From assembly GCA_003222245.1 (NCBI GenBank), contig QHVH01000012.1, forward strand, positions 122,920 to 186,919: a stretch of DNA of 64,000 nt. The letters are read 5' to 3'. Below, one piece after another: positions 16,507-25,850 of this stretch (the stretch's first letter is position 1; each line of letters begins with the position of its first letter). The position numbers and the translations under genes are program-made. This DNA comes from Blastocatellia bacterium AA13. Its GTDB lineage: Bacteria; Acidobacteriota; Blastocatellia; UBA7656. A model generated the notes under the pieces. That model ran no database searches and was not told the DNA's origin. It worked only from the letters and a program-made list of their open reading frames with translations.

Positions 16507-19500
16507 ATGAGCTCAAGCCAAAGCACATCGGAACTCGACCAGTTGATCGAGTCGGAGTTCGGTCTCAACTCGACCTATGTCAGCGAATTGCTCCAGCAGT
16601 TTGTGAGCAACCCGGAATCCGTTGATGAGGAGTGGCGTTCTTTCTTTCGCGAAATGGTGGGCGACGGCAAGGGCCAATCCATGCCTGAGAACGCAGCTCC
16701 AATTGCGAGCGAGGCTCCCCCGGCGCAAGAAGCGCCTCTTGAACAAACTCGATTGGAACCGGCTCCCTCCCCGGCGATGGCTCGAGAAAAATCGCCGCCG
16801 CCAACCGCGGGCGAGCGAATCACGTTGAGAGGACCCGCGCTGCGCATAGCGGAAAACATGCAGGCGAGTCTCAGCGTTCCTACGGCTACCTCCCAACGAC
16901 AGATTCCGATCAAGCTGCTGGATGAGAATCGCCGCTTGATCAATAAGCATCTTGAATCGACAAAGCGCAAAGTCTCGTTCACTCACCTGATCGCGCGAGC
17001 GATTCTGAAGGCGCTCGCCCGGCTGCCTCAGCTCAACGATTCATTCGAAGAACTTGACGGCGTATCGTATCGCGTTCGGCGCTCGGCGGTGAATTTCGGT
17101 CTTGCCGTCGACGTCGTTCGAAAAGACGGCACGCACAGCTTGCTGGTTCCGAACATAAAGCAGGCCGACAAGCTCAGCTTTGCTGCTTTTCTTGACGCCT
17201 ACGACGACCTTGTGAAGAGGGCGCGAGAGGGCAAGCTTCAAATTTCGGACTTTCAGGAAACGACCGTCAGTCTGACCAACCCAGGTACGATAGGTACAAC
17301 CGCCTCGAATCCCCGACTAATGTCGGGCCAGGGTCTAATAGTCGCGACGGGTGCGATCGAACATCCGCCGGAGTATCAGGCAATGGCCCACGAGGCCCTC
17401 TCCCGGCTTGGCATAAGCAAGATCATCACCCTGACGGCCACGTATGATCATCGAATAATTCAGGGCGCCGAATCCGGCGCTTTTCTCGCGCTTATCGAAG
17501 CCTTGCTCCGAGGCGAACACGAATTCTACGACGAAGTATTCGCCGAGCTCGGCATCCAGTATCGCCCCTATCGCTGGACCATAGATATAAATCCGGCCAT
17601 CCTCGGCGAAGAGCGGTATCGAGATGAGATTCGCAAACAGGCCCGGGTGTTCGAGCTTATAAATGCCTATCGAGTGCGAGGGCATTTGATTGCCGATCTC
17701 GATCCGCTTGGATGTAAGGACGTGCACTATCATCCGGAACTCGACATTCAAAGCTATGGACTGACTATATGGGATCTCGACCGCGAATTCCTGACCAACG
17801 GATTGGGAGAAAAAGAATCAGCGCCGCTGCGGGAAATACTTGATCGCATTCGCGACTACTACTGCGGCAAAGTCGGAGTCGAATACAGGAATATCCAGGA
17901 CCCCGCCGAAAAGGAATGGATTCGATCGCGCGTCGAGAACAAGCGCGCCGAAATTCCAGCCGACATAAAAAAACGGATGCTGTGGAAGCTGATTTCAGCC
18001 GAACAATTCGAGCGCTTCCTCGGCACAAAGTACCTGGGCCAGAAGCGATTCTCGATCGAAGGCGCGGAAACACTGGTCGCGCTTCTTGATCAATTGATCG
18101 AAATGGCGGCCGTTTGCGGCGTGCACGACATAACAATCGGCATGTCCCACCGCGGCAGACTCAATGTCATCGCCAACGTAATTGGACATTTCTGCGAGCG
18201 GATTTTTACGAGCTTCGAGGGTTCAGTGCATCCGAGCTTTCCGCACGATCAGGGAGACGTCAAATATCATCAAGGCGCAAGCGGAACCCGCGAGACGGCT
18301 TCGCGAGAGACCGTGGCTTTGACCGTGGCGCCAAACCCAAGCCATCTGGAGTTTGTCGACCCGGTAGTCGAGGGTATGGTCCGCGCAAAGCAAGATGATC
18401 CCCTTACGGAAAAGCGTGAGAGTAAGCTTGCGGTTCTTGTACACGGAGACGCAGCCTTCGCGGGAGAAGGTATAGTAGCCGAGACGCTCAATCTCTCGCA
18501 GTTGCCCGGCTACAACACCGCCGGAACTATTCACGTCATCGTAAATAACCAACTGGGCTTCACGACGCCCCCGGAAGAAGGACGCTCGTCGACCTACAGC
18601 ACGGACGTAGCCAAGATGATTCAGGCTCCAATTTTCCATGTCAACGGCGACGATGTAGATGCGGCTTATCACGTGCTTCAAATCGCGCTCGACTACCGAA
18701 TGGCGTTTCACAAGGACATCGTCATCGACGTTATCGGCTTCCGTCGCCACGGACACAATGAAGGCGACGAGCCGACTTACACGCAGCCCTTGATGTATCG
18801 CCGCATCAACGCGCATCCCGGCGTGAGGGAGTTCTACACGCGAAAACTGATAACCGAAGGCATAATCGATGAACAATCGGCCTCTTCCTTGATTGAAGAG
18901 CGAAGGAGACGTTATGAAAACGCGTTGTTAGGCGCGAAAGAGATAGTGGCGCGCCAAAAGTCCACGGAGGCGCCGTCCTCTGAACCAGCGGAACATCCGC
19001 CGGCCGCGCCGGAGGTACAAGAGGCCGATACTGCGGTCGACGCCGGAACTCTGCGCGAGGTGGCAGCCCGCATTACATCCGTTCCTCGCGGCTTCAGCTT
19101 GAACCCGAAGGTCGTTAGCTTGCTGGGCCGGCGCTCAAAGATGGTCGAAGGGGCTTCGCCGGTTGACTGGGGCATGGCTGAAGCGCTCGCGCTCGGAACT
19201 CTGGTCACCGAGGGAACTCACATCAGGTTGTCGGGACAGGATACGGTACGGGGCACATTCAGTCATAGACACGCGGCCTTCTTCGACACGCAAACAGGTC
19301 AAGAGTGGTCGCCGCTCAGCGCATTGGCCGATGGCGAAGGCTCATTCCAGATTTATGACAGCCCGCTCTCGGAAGCCGGAGTGCTTGCGTTCGAGTACGG
19401 CTACAGCGTCGCCTCACCGCCTTCCCTTGTGCTGTGGGAAGCGCAATTCGGAGACTTCGTGAACGCGGCTCAGGTAATCGTCGATCAGTTCATCGCTTCC

Positions 19501-20190
19501 GGAGAAGAGAAGTGGAACCAGACCAGCAGGCTCGTTCTGCTCCTGCCGCACGGTTACGAAGGACAGGGGCCGGAGCACTCGAGCGCGCGGCTCGAACGCT
19601 TTCTTCAACTCGCGGTCGGCAACAACATTCAGGTAGCTAATTGCACAACGGCGGCGCAGTACTTTCATATTCTCAGAAGACAGGTGAAGCAATCCGTTGC
19701 GAAGCCTTTGGTCCTGCTGACTCCAAAGAGCCTGCTGCGAAGCGCAGACGCGGGATCCAACATCGAAGAATTCACGCAGCGAAGTTTTCAACCTGTTCTT
19801 AAAGACGACACGATTAGCAGGGCTCAATCGATTACACGGATGCTCTTGTGCAGCGGAAAAGTCTATTACGATCTGTCGGCCTATCGGAAACAGGAGCAGG
19901 ATGAGCGGACGGCGATCTTGAGGGTCGAACAGCTCTATCCGTTTCCGGCCGAGATTATAGCCAAACAGCTTGCGGAGCTTGGGAACGTCGATGATCTGGT
20001 GTGGGTTCAGGAAGAGCCTCAAAACATGGGCGCTTGGACCTTTATCGAAACACAATTGAGAAGCCTTAGCGGAATGCAGCCGCCCGTGCGATATGCAGGC
20101 CGTCCGGCGAGCTCGAGCACGGCAACCGGATCACATACGATTCACCAGATGGAACAAAAGGAACTCGTCGAGAAAGCGTTCGGGAATTGA
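16507..20190 (+). CDS. kgd: Multifunctional 2-oxoglutarate dehydrogenase (E2-like + E1, KGD type)
   Basis: 1227 residues. Residues 1-50 are the E1 N-terminal helix (LDQLIESEFGLNSTYVSELL). A Pro/Ala/Glu-rich linker (55-100) leads to an acyltransferase domain of the E2 catalytic type (about 105-340) with TYDHRIIQGAESG around H315. A full ThDP-dependent E1 follows (from about 370), with MSHRGRLNVIANVIG, GDAAFAGEGIVAETLNLS and the C-terminal transketolase-like part. There is no lipoyl domain. This is the Mycobacterium-type arrangement, which works with lipoyl E2 and E3 encoded elsewhere in the TCA cycle. AGAGGA precedes the ATG. The Q in HRIIQG replaces the Asp of true E2 enzymes, as in mycobacterial KGD. 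Confidence 0.95.
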   Translation: MSSSQSTSELDQLIESEFGLNSTYVSELLQQFVSNPESVDEEWRSFFREMVGDGKGQSMPENAAPIASEAPPAQEAPLEQTRLEPAPSPAMAREKSPPPTAGERITLRGPALRIAENMQASLSVPTATSQRQIPIKLLDENRRLINKHLESTKRKVSFTHLIARAILKALARLPQLNDSFEELDGVSYRVRRSAVNFGLAVDVVRKDGTHSLLVPNIKQADKLSFAAFLDAYDDLVKRAREGKLQISDFQETTVSLTNPGTIGTTASNPRLMSGQGLIVATGAIEHPPEYQAMAHEALSRLGISKIITLTATYDHRIIQGAESGAFLALIEALLRGEHEFYDEVFAELGIQYRPYRWTIDINPAILGEERYRDEIRKQARVFELINAYRVRGHLIADLDPLGCKDVHYHPELDIQSYGLTIWDLDREFLTNGLGEKESAPLREILDRIRDYYCGKVGVEYRNIQDPAEKEWIRSRVENKRAEIPADIKKRMLWKLISAEQFERFLGTKYLGQKRFSIEGAETLVALLDQLIEMAAVCGVHDITIGMSHRGRLNVIANVIGHFCERIFTSFEGSVHPSFPHDQGDVKYHQGASGTRETASRETVALTVAPNPSHLEFVDPVVEGMVRAKQDDPLTEKRESKLAVLVHGDAAFAGEGIVAETLNLSQLPGYNTAGTIHVIVNNQLGFTTPPEEGRSSTYSTDVAKMIQAPIFHVNGDDVDAAYHVLQIALDYRMAFHKDIVIDVIGFRRHGHNEGDEPTYTQPLMYRRINAHPGVREFYTRKLITEGIIDEQSASSLIEERRRRYENALLGAKEIVARQKSTEAPSSEPAEHPPAAPEVQEADTAVDAGTLREVAARITSVPRGFSLNPKVVSLLGRRSKMVEGASPVDWGMAEALALGTLVTEGTHIRLSGQDTVRGTFSHRHAAFFDTQTGQEWSPLSALADGEGSFQIYDSPLSEAGVLAFEYGYSVASPPSLVLWEAQFGDFVNAAQVIVDQFIASGEEKWNQTSRLVLLLPHGYEGQGPEHSSARLERFLQLAVGNNIQVANCTTAAQYFHILRRQVKQSVAKPLVLLTPKSLLRSADAGSNIEEFTQRSFQPVLKDDTISRAQSITRMLLCSGKVYYDLSAYRKQEQDERTAILRVEQLYPFPAEIIAKQLAELGNVDDLVWVQEEPQNMGAWTFIETQLRSLSGMQPPVRYAGRPASSSTATGSHTIHQMEQKELVEKAFGN

Positions 20191-20218
20191 GCGGTTCGGT
20201 TCTTTTCATAAGCGCACC

Positions 20219-20929
20219 GTGACGCACTCGCATTCTGTGACCTCAATTATCCGAAAGATCCTGATTTTGATGCTGGCGATGCATGCCTGCTCGTGCGCGA
20301 GCAGACCTCCTCGCGAAAACGTGCCCGATATTTCCAGCCGCGTCCCCGCCTTTGCCGAGCCGGATAACTATTCAGCGACTATCATCCAGACAATTGACGA
20401 TGGCGACCGGCACGAAGTGATAGAGACAAGGGTCGCGCGCTCGGGAGAGATGTTCAGGGAGGAATGGCGCGAAGGCGGCGAGCTGCGCGCCGCGATATCG
20501 CGTCCCGATCTCGGCAAAATCTTTCTACTCTCGATCGATCGGCAATTGTTTGTTGAAACAAGCAATGACCTGAAAGCAGCCGCGGAAGCCATGCCCACGG
20601 GACTCGGCGAGAATGCGCCGTGGAATCCGGCTTCTTACGACGAGCCTGAAACCGTCGAAGTCACGCCTCTGCCCGAGAGCGCCATCGACGGCCATATTTG
20701 CACGGCAGTCGAGAGGAAGGCCGTCTTCGCGGATCGTCACAGCGAGCTGACGCGCATTTACAGCGCAAAGGATCTAGGTGGACTGTTCCTCAGAATGAAA
20801 AGCGAGTCCTCATCATTCGATCGCGCTTCACACAAGACGGTCTTGGTGGAGCGTAAGAATGTTAAGACCAACGTTTCAGATACCGAATTTACCGTTCCAT
20901 CGAATTATAAAAGAGCGGCATCATTGTGA
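20219..20929 (+). CDS. Putative lipoprotein of unknown function
   Basis: About 236 residues from the GTG at 20219 (a second GTG at 20237 is equally good; the frame runs back into kgd). An N-terminal hydrophobic stretch SIIRKILILMLAMHAC is followed by CSCAS, so lipid attachment to one of these Cys residues is likely although the lipobox is imperfect. The rest is a soluble beta-rich domain with paired segments (IIQTIDDGDRHEVIETRVARSGEMFREEW and ARDLG-like turns), ending in FTVPSNYKR. That resembles families that bind a lipid or report outer-membrane stress, but no family is claimed. It directly follows kgd. Confidence 0.65.
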   Translation: MTHSHSVTSIIRKILILMLAMHACSCASRPPRENVPDISSRVPAFAEPDNYSATIIQTIDDGDRHEVIETRVARSGEMFREEWREGGELRAAISRPDLGKIFLLSIDRQLFVETSNDLKAAAEAMPTGLGENAPWNPASYDEPETVEVTPLPESAIDGHICTAVERKAVFADRHSELTRIYSAKDLGGLFLRMKSESSSFDRASHKTVLVERKNVKTNVSDTEFTVPSNYKRAASL

Positions 20930-21041
20930 ATGTCGTTATAAGTTCACTGCTGTCTCTTGGACTGTCAGCGAGATTACGATCCCATCTTGTGTCATCAGCA
21001 ACCCATGTATATTATAGCCGCGCTCAGGAGGAGACTACCTT

Positions 21042-21920
21042 ATGAAACGATTAGCGGTATTGACAGTTCTTTTGGCAGTTGGAGCCGTCTCAATAAGCCT
21101 GGCTCAGCAGCAGCAACAACAAAGGCCGCCCGCGGCTCTCGAGATACAGAAGGTGAAGGACAACCTTTATATGATCACCGGCGGCGGCGGAAACACGGCC
21201 GCTTTCGTAACCGATAAAGGCGTCGTCGTAGTCGATACGAAACTGCCGGGATTGGGTCCGTCAATCCTGGAGAAAATTAAATCGGTAACCGATAAACCGG
21301 TTACGATGGTCATAAACACTCACACGCACGGAGATCACGTGGGAAGCAACAACGCTTTCACCGGAAACGTCGAGTTCATCGCACAAGAGAACTGCAAGGC
21401 CGGCATGGAAAAAATGCCCGCCTTTCAAAGCGAGGAAGGAAAGAAATTCCTTCCGGGCAAGACATATAAGGACAAGCTCAGCGTACTCAGCGGCAAGGAC
21501 AAGATCGACCTGTATTACTTCGGCCGCGGGCATACAGGCGGCGACTCGTTTGTAGTATTCCCCGCGTTGAGGGTCATGCATGCCGGTGACATGTTCGCGT
21601 TCTCTAAAGGACTGCCGATCATCGACATTAGCAATGGCGGCAGCGGACTGGAATATCCAAAATCGTTGATGAAGGCTGCAGCCGGGATCAAAGGCGTCGA
21701 TAGTGTCATTCCGGGCCACAGTGCGGTGACGAACTGGGCCGAATTCAAGGAATACGGTGACTTCATGCAAGAGTTCGTCGCGGCTGTCGAACAGGCGAAG
21801 AAAGCCGGTAAGACCGTTGATCAGGCGGCCGCCGACCTTAAGCTTCCCGAGAAATACAAGGATTACAACCTGAGTCGCGGTAAGGCCGCGGTCGCTGCAC
21901 TTTACGGCGAGCTAAAATAA
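21042..21920 (+). CDS. Exported metallo-beta-lactamase-fold hydrolase
   Basis: 292 residues. A signal peptide (1-21, ending SLAQ) precedes a Gln-rich stretch. The zinc motif NTHTHGDHVGSN (about residues 88-99), GRGHTGGDSFV (third His), HAGDMF (bridging Asp) and PGHSAV (last His) are all in order, so both zinc sites look intact. It is a periplasmic hydrolase of the subclass B-like type; the substrate is unknown and beta-lactams should not be assumed. AGGAGGAG lies eight bases before the ATG. The HupE-like gene follows within 60 bases and may be co-transcribed. Confidence 0.9.
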   Translation: MKRLAVLTVLLAVGAVSISLAQQQQQQRPPAALEIQKVKDNLYMITGGGGNTAAFVTDKGVVVVDTKLPGLGPSILEKIKSVTDKPVTMVINTHTHGDHVGSNNAFTGNVEFIAQENCKAGMEKMPAFQSEEGKKFLPGKTYKDKLSVLSGKDKIDLYYFGRGHTGGDSFVVFPALRVMHAGDMFAFSKGLPIIDISNGGSGLEYPKSLMKAAAGIKGVDSVIPGHSAVTNWAEFKEYGDFMQEFVAAVEQAKKAGKTVDQAAADLKLPEKYKDYNLSRGKAAVAALYGELK

Positions 21921-21975
21921 ACCACCCACATTGGCTAACGAAAAGCCTACAGCACTGAGAGCCGCGCGCGTGTCG

Positions 21976-23043
21976 ATGATACGTCGCGCGGCTTTACTCT
22001 TCCTGCTCGCTGGAAGTCTGATTCAAAATGTACGCGCTCACCCGGTGCCGTTCAGTTATCTCGATCTTCGCCTGGATTCCGGACGGATCGAAGGCACGCT
22101 AGTCGCGCACATCATCGATCTCGCGCACGATTTGGAAGTCGCGGCGCCGGAGTCGCTCCTTGATCCGGGCGTCGCTGAGTCAAAAAAGAATCTGGTTGCG
22201 GAGCTCATACGTTCCCGCCTCTCTATTTTCGCTGACGGCGAGCCGATTGAGTTGGACTTGCTCAGCATTGAACCGCTTCCCGATCGACAGGCCTTGAAAT
22301 ATGAGCTTCGAGTCAAGTCGGAACACCGGCCGAGCTTGCTCACAATCAAATGCAATCTCTTTCCATACGATCCGCAACATCAGACTTTTCTGAACGTCTA
22401 TGACGGCGGAATGCTGGTCAATCAGGTCATCCTCACTCGCGATCATCAAACATTCGACTACCATACGGGAGTTCCCCAGGGCAGGATTTCGGTTGTTAAG
22501 AGATTCGTGACGGCCGGCGTCTATCACATCTTCACCGGCCCCGATCACGTGCTTTTTATTATTGGGCTGCTGCTTATGGGAGGGAGTCTGCCGCGGCTGC
22601 TCAGCATCGTCACTGCTTTCACCGTAGCTCATAGTGTAACGCTTTCGCTCGCCGCATTGAACGTCATCAACCCGTCTCCACGCTTGATCGAGCCCGCCAT
22701 TGCGCTGAGCATTGTCTATGTGGGAATCGATAATTTGATGGTTGGAGAAAGCGGCCGCGATATGCGCGCCTGGATCGCTTTCTTCTTTGGCTTCGTGCAC
22801 GGATTTGGATTTGCCGGCGTGCTGAGAGAATTCGGATTGCCGCGCGAGGCGCTCGGTTGGTCGCTGTTCTCGTTCAATTTCGGAGTCGAGATAGGACAGG
22901 CTTGTATAGTCGTCGTGGTTGCGTACCTATTGGCATTGTTGCGCAATCGAAGTCAGGCTCTTAGCCGGCGAATATTGGTGTTTGGTTCCGCGGGCATGAT
23001 CATCGCCGGAAGCTACTGGTTCATCCAGCGAGTGTTCTTTTGA
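21976..23043 (+). CDS. HupE/UreJ-type membrane protein with exported N-terminal domain
   Basis: About 355 residues from the ATG at 21976, chosen because it gives a normal signal peptide (MIRRAALLFLLAGSLIQNVRA, then HPVPFSY). The frame opens at a TTG at 21931, ten bases after the previous stop. Residues about 22-160 are a periplasmic beta domain. About 165-355 form six or so helices with the HupE/UreJ_2 signatures YHIFTGPDHVLFIIGLLL, AFTVAHSVTLSLAAL and FGFVHGFGFAGVL; the His/Asp residues in them suit nickel or cobalt passage in related proteins. No hydrogenase or urease genes are nearby, so the substrate is uncertain. Confidence 0.85.
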   Translation: MIRRAALLFLLAGSLIQNVRAHPVPFSYLDLRLDSGRIEGTLVAHIIDLAHDLEVAAPESLLDPGVAESKKNLVAELIRSRLSIFADGEPIELDLLSIEPLPDRQALKYELRVKSEHRPSLLTIKCNLFPYDPQHQTFLNVYDGGMLVNQVILTRDHQTFDYHTGVPQGRISVVKRFVTAGVYHIFTGPDHVLFIIGLLLMGGSLPRLLSIVTAFTVAHSVTLSLAALNVINPSPRLIEPAIALSIVYVGIDNLMVGESGRDMRAWIAFFFGFVHGFGFAGVLREFGLPREALGWSLFSFNFGVEIGQACIVVVVAYLLALLRNRSQALSRRILVFGSAGMIIAGSYWFIQRVFF

Positions 23044-23276
23044 GCCATCCCATTAGCGCCATCGTGAGACTCAGCCTCCAGGTTTTGAGCTACGCGGATT
23101 TGGGATTGTTCAGCATCGGCGGCTCGATATTTTGACGCACCAGATGATCATGGAGGTGATGGCTCCAACCCCAACGGAAGTTCGCGGCGCGGCATGGTTT
23201 CCTGTTAGGAGTGTTAGAATCTGGCAAACTATCGATGAGGAGTTCCGCCCGACCGCTCGCGCACCAAATAATCAGT

Positions 23277-24299
23277 ATGCCATACACCAAAGACGAGCAA
23301 GGGGACGCCATCGTGTTATTCACGAGATTGAAGCGCCTCTACGTCGAAGCTGACGACGAGAAGGAGTGGGCACAGGTTTACTCATCCTTGTTCGAGATCC
23401 CGGACGCTCCCTATACAACATTCATCAAACTTGGGTACTTCCGAAGACGCACAAGTCCCGTGCAGCGGTTTCAAGACATCCCAAGCGAATACAAGATATC
23501 AACAAGTCCAATAAAGCTCTTTGTATCGCACAAATGGGAGGCTACGGATCATCCTGATAAGTCGTTGAATACCTTGAAAAAACTGTTGAGCTTGACGCAA
23601 AACTGCGATGACGACGCGGCGATCTGGTGGGACTATTGCAGCCTGCCGCAGAAACACAGCGCCAGCGGTGAGGACGATCGCTCCGCCGAGTTGAAAGAAT
23701 TCTTTAGGTTCCAATTGTCACTGATACCTCTCGTGATCCTGGATTCTCAGTGCTTATTCATCTGGTCCGGTGAGGGTGTCCACAGCGGCTGGTGCTGCAT
23801 CGAGCTTCTCGTTGCGCAAGCTCTGATGCAGCATCTCAATAGAATGATATATGCGCGCAAAAACGACTTCGACGCGCCTCCTCTTTTTGTGACGCAGGCG
23901 GGCGGCATAACGCAAATCGAATCGGATCTAGTCAGATTCGATCACAGAATGGTTCAGAAGATGTACTGCACCGAGATGGTTATGGAGAGGCACAAAGAGT
24001 TGATCGGATGGATCAACGCACAACTGAATGATGGGAGGCCGACTCCCTATACGCAGTTGATCAAGCAAGTGTCACCAGAGTTCATCTCCAAGATGATGTC
24101 GGAACAAGGGCTGACCTTTACAAATAAAGCGGACAGAGAGGTAGTCGCCAATATGCTCTTTAATATCTACCGCCGCCTCAGCTTTGAGCCATTCAATAGC
24201 TTCAAGTGGAAAGGCCAAGTAGACTTCTTTACTTTGTGGCATTATGTGAAGGGCTGCCTGGGAAGTTGTGTGGTTCCGAACGTAGCGTATAACTTCTGA
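23277..24299 (+). CDS. TIR-like domain protein, candidate NAD-handling or defence effector
   Basis: About 340 residues from the ATG at 23277; the frame opens at 23211 and no ribosome site settles the choice. Residues about 78-185 read like a TIR fold: first strand IKLFVSHKW (TIR box 1), a helix HPDKSLNTLKKLL, second strand IWWDYCSLPQ, then SGWCCIELLVAQAL. The last matches the TIR pattern SxWCxxEL, in which the Glu is the NADase catalytic residue; here it is E176. The N-terminal 75 residues and C-terminal 150 are not recognised. There is no signal peptide. It lies 29 bases before a phosphoesterase gene. The fold call rests on short motifs only. Confidence 0.6.
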   Translation: MPYTKDEQGDAIVLFTRLKRLYVEADDEKEWAQVYSSLFEIPDAPYTTFIKLGYFRRRTSPVQRFQDIPSEYKISTSPIKLFVSHKWEATDHPDKSLNTLKKLLSLTQNCDDDAAIWWDYCSLPQKHSASGEDDRSAELKEFFRFQLSLIPLVILDSQCLFIWSGEGVHSGWCCIELLVAQALMQHLNRMIYARKNDFDAPPLFVTQAGGITQIESDLVRFDHRMVQKMYCTEMVMERHKELIGWINAQLNDGRPTPYTQLIKQVSPEFISKMMSEQGLTFTNKADREVVANMLFNIYRRLSFEPFNSFKWKGQVDFFTLWHYVKGCLGSCVVPNVAYNF

Positions 24300-24328
24300 A
24301 TGTAGAACACTGAAAGAGGGCTAGAAAA

Positions 24329-25813
24329 ATGTCGAGTCTGGATAAAATCGAGAACATTGTAGTGTTGATGCTGGAGAACCGGCCTTTCGACCATATGCTC
24401 GGATTCTTGAAGAGCCAGATCTATCCTATAGAGGGCCTCACCGGAAACGAGACGATACCGATGGATCCCGACGATTCCTCAAGCCAGCCGGTAGCAGTCA
24501 ATAACGGCGCAAATTATCGAGGCGATTTCAACGTCGATCCAAACGACGATAAAACATTCATCGATCCCGGCCACGAAGTTGACTCGGTGCATCAGCAGAT
24601 CTTCAGAGGCGCTTCAAGTGCGCAGCCGATTAACGAAGGATTCGTTTACGACTATCTTCAGCAGAGTAACAAGAGCGGGCCGAACACGCCGCAGCACGCC
24701 CAGGACATCGTCAGGTGCTTCGCTCCGGAGAAGCTGCCTGTTCTGACAACCCTGGCTCAGGAATTCGCGGTGTGCGATCACTGGTTCTCGTCGATGCCGG
24801 GACCGACCTGGCCTAACAGGCTCTTCGTGCATGCCGCGACCTCGGCGGGCCAGACCGACAACAGCCTTCACGAAGACGCGTATAACATCGATACAATATA
24901 TGACCGCCTGGAAGATGCTAATTTCTCCTGGAGGATCTATTTTCACGACTTTCCGCAATCGCTTGCGCTGGTTCATCTCCAACAGGACTTCGTCGTTAAG
25001 CACAGATACAAATTGTTTGGAGACTTTTTGGATGACGCCAGAACCGGACGTCTGCCCGCGTACTCTTTCATCGAGCCGCGTTATACGGACTTCCTGGCGT
25101 TGAAGGCGAACGATCAGCATCCTCCGCACGACGCGGCGCTCGGCGAACATTTAATAGCGGATGTCTACGAAGCGGTCCGGAACTCGCCGCAATGGGAGAA
25201 GAGCTTGCTGGTTCTGCTATGGGATGAACACGGAGGAATCTACGATCACGTACCGCCGCCTCAAACCGTGAATCCCGACGGCAAGGTATCGCTGCAGCCT
25301 GCCTGCGACTTCACGAGGCTCGGCGTACGAGTTCCCTGCGTGCTTGTCTCGCCGTACATTGCCGGGGGTACGATAGACTCACAGGTTTATGACCATACTT
25401 CACTGCTGGCTACGGTAGAAAAGCGCTTCGGCCTTCTGCCGCTTACAAACCGCGATGCTCAGGCGAACACCTTCGAAAGCATATTTAGTATCGCTACTCC
25501 TCGAACGGATGCGCCGACGCAGCTTCAAAGGCCTACGGATCCGATCAGTCAAACCGCCTATGATGATAGCAAGACGAAGCTTGCGGACATGGAGGCCGCG
25601 GCAGTGAGAAACTCGTTGCGAGCAGGTCAGTTCGCCGGCGTCTCTGCTTCAGACTTCCAGACCAGCCTGGTGAGGCTCACAAAACATCTGACGATTCAGG
25701 AAGAGGATTCGATTTCGCAGACCTTGCGGCTCGCGCAGTGGTCAGAAAGGGAGCATGACGCGGCGATGCAAGTTCGCGATTTCGCTACGAGGTTTTTCAA
25801 GCATTTGTTTTAA
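24329..25813 (+). CDS. Phospholipase C / acid phosphatase family phosphoesterase
   Basis: 494 residues of the phosphoesterase family that includes non-hemolytic phospholipase C and AcpA. Signatures: ENIVVLMLENRPFDHMLGF at the very N-terminus (metal and nucleophile region), DHWFSSMPGPTWPNRLF, FIEPRYTD, LLVLLWDEHGGIYDHVPPP and VLVSPYIAGG. Metal ligands appear intact. Unlike most secreted relatives it has no Sec or Tat signal; the catalytic motif starts at residue 9. So it either acts in the cytoplasm or leaves by another route. The tail (residues 400-494) is helical and unmatched. AGAGGG-like bases precede the start. It is very likely co-transcribed with the TIR-like gene. Confidence 0.9.
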   Translation: MSSLDKIENIVVLMLENRPFDHMLGFLKSQIYPIEGLTGNETIPMDPDDSSSQPVAVNNGANYRGDFNVDPNDDKTFIDPGHEVDSVHQQIFRGASSAQPINEGFVYDYLQQSNKSGPNTPQHAQDIVRCFAPEKLPVLTTLAQEFAVCDHWFSSMPGPTWPNRLFVHAATSAGQTDNSLHEDAYNIDTIYDRLEDANFSWRIYFHDFPQSLALVHLQQDFVVKHRYKLFGDFLDDARTGRLPAYSFIEPRYTDFLALKANDQHPPHDAALGEHLIADVYEAVRNSPQWEKSLLVLLWDEHGGIYDHVPPPQTVNPDGKVSLQPACDFTRLGVRVPCVLVSPYIAGGTIDSQVYDHTSLLATVEKRFGLLPLTNRDAQANTFESIFSIATPRTDAPTQLQRPTDPISQTAYDDSKTKLADMEAAAVRNSLRAGQFAGVSASDFQTSLVRLTKHLTIQEEDSISQTLRLAQWSEREHDAAMQVRDFATRFFKHLF

Positions 25814-25850
25814 GGGGGTATGGAGATATCTTCGTCTTTATCTAAAATTC

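Noticed and set aside
23277..25813. TIR-like plus phosphoesterase pair as a standard CBASS or Thoeris system
   Set aside because: There is no nucleotide cyclase, SAVED or SLOG/ThsA-like gene next to them, so no known system can be named.
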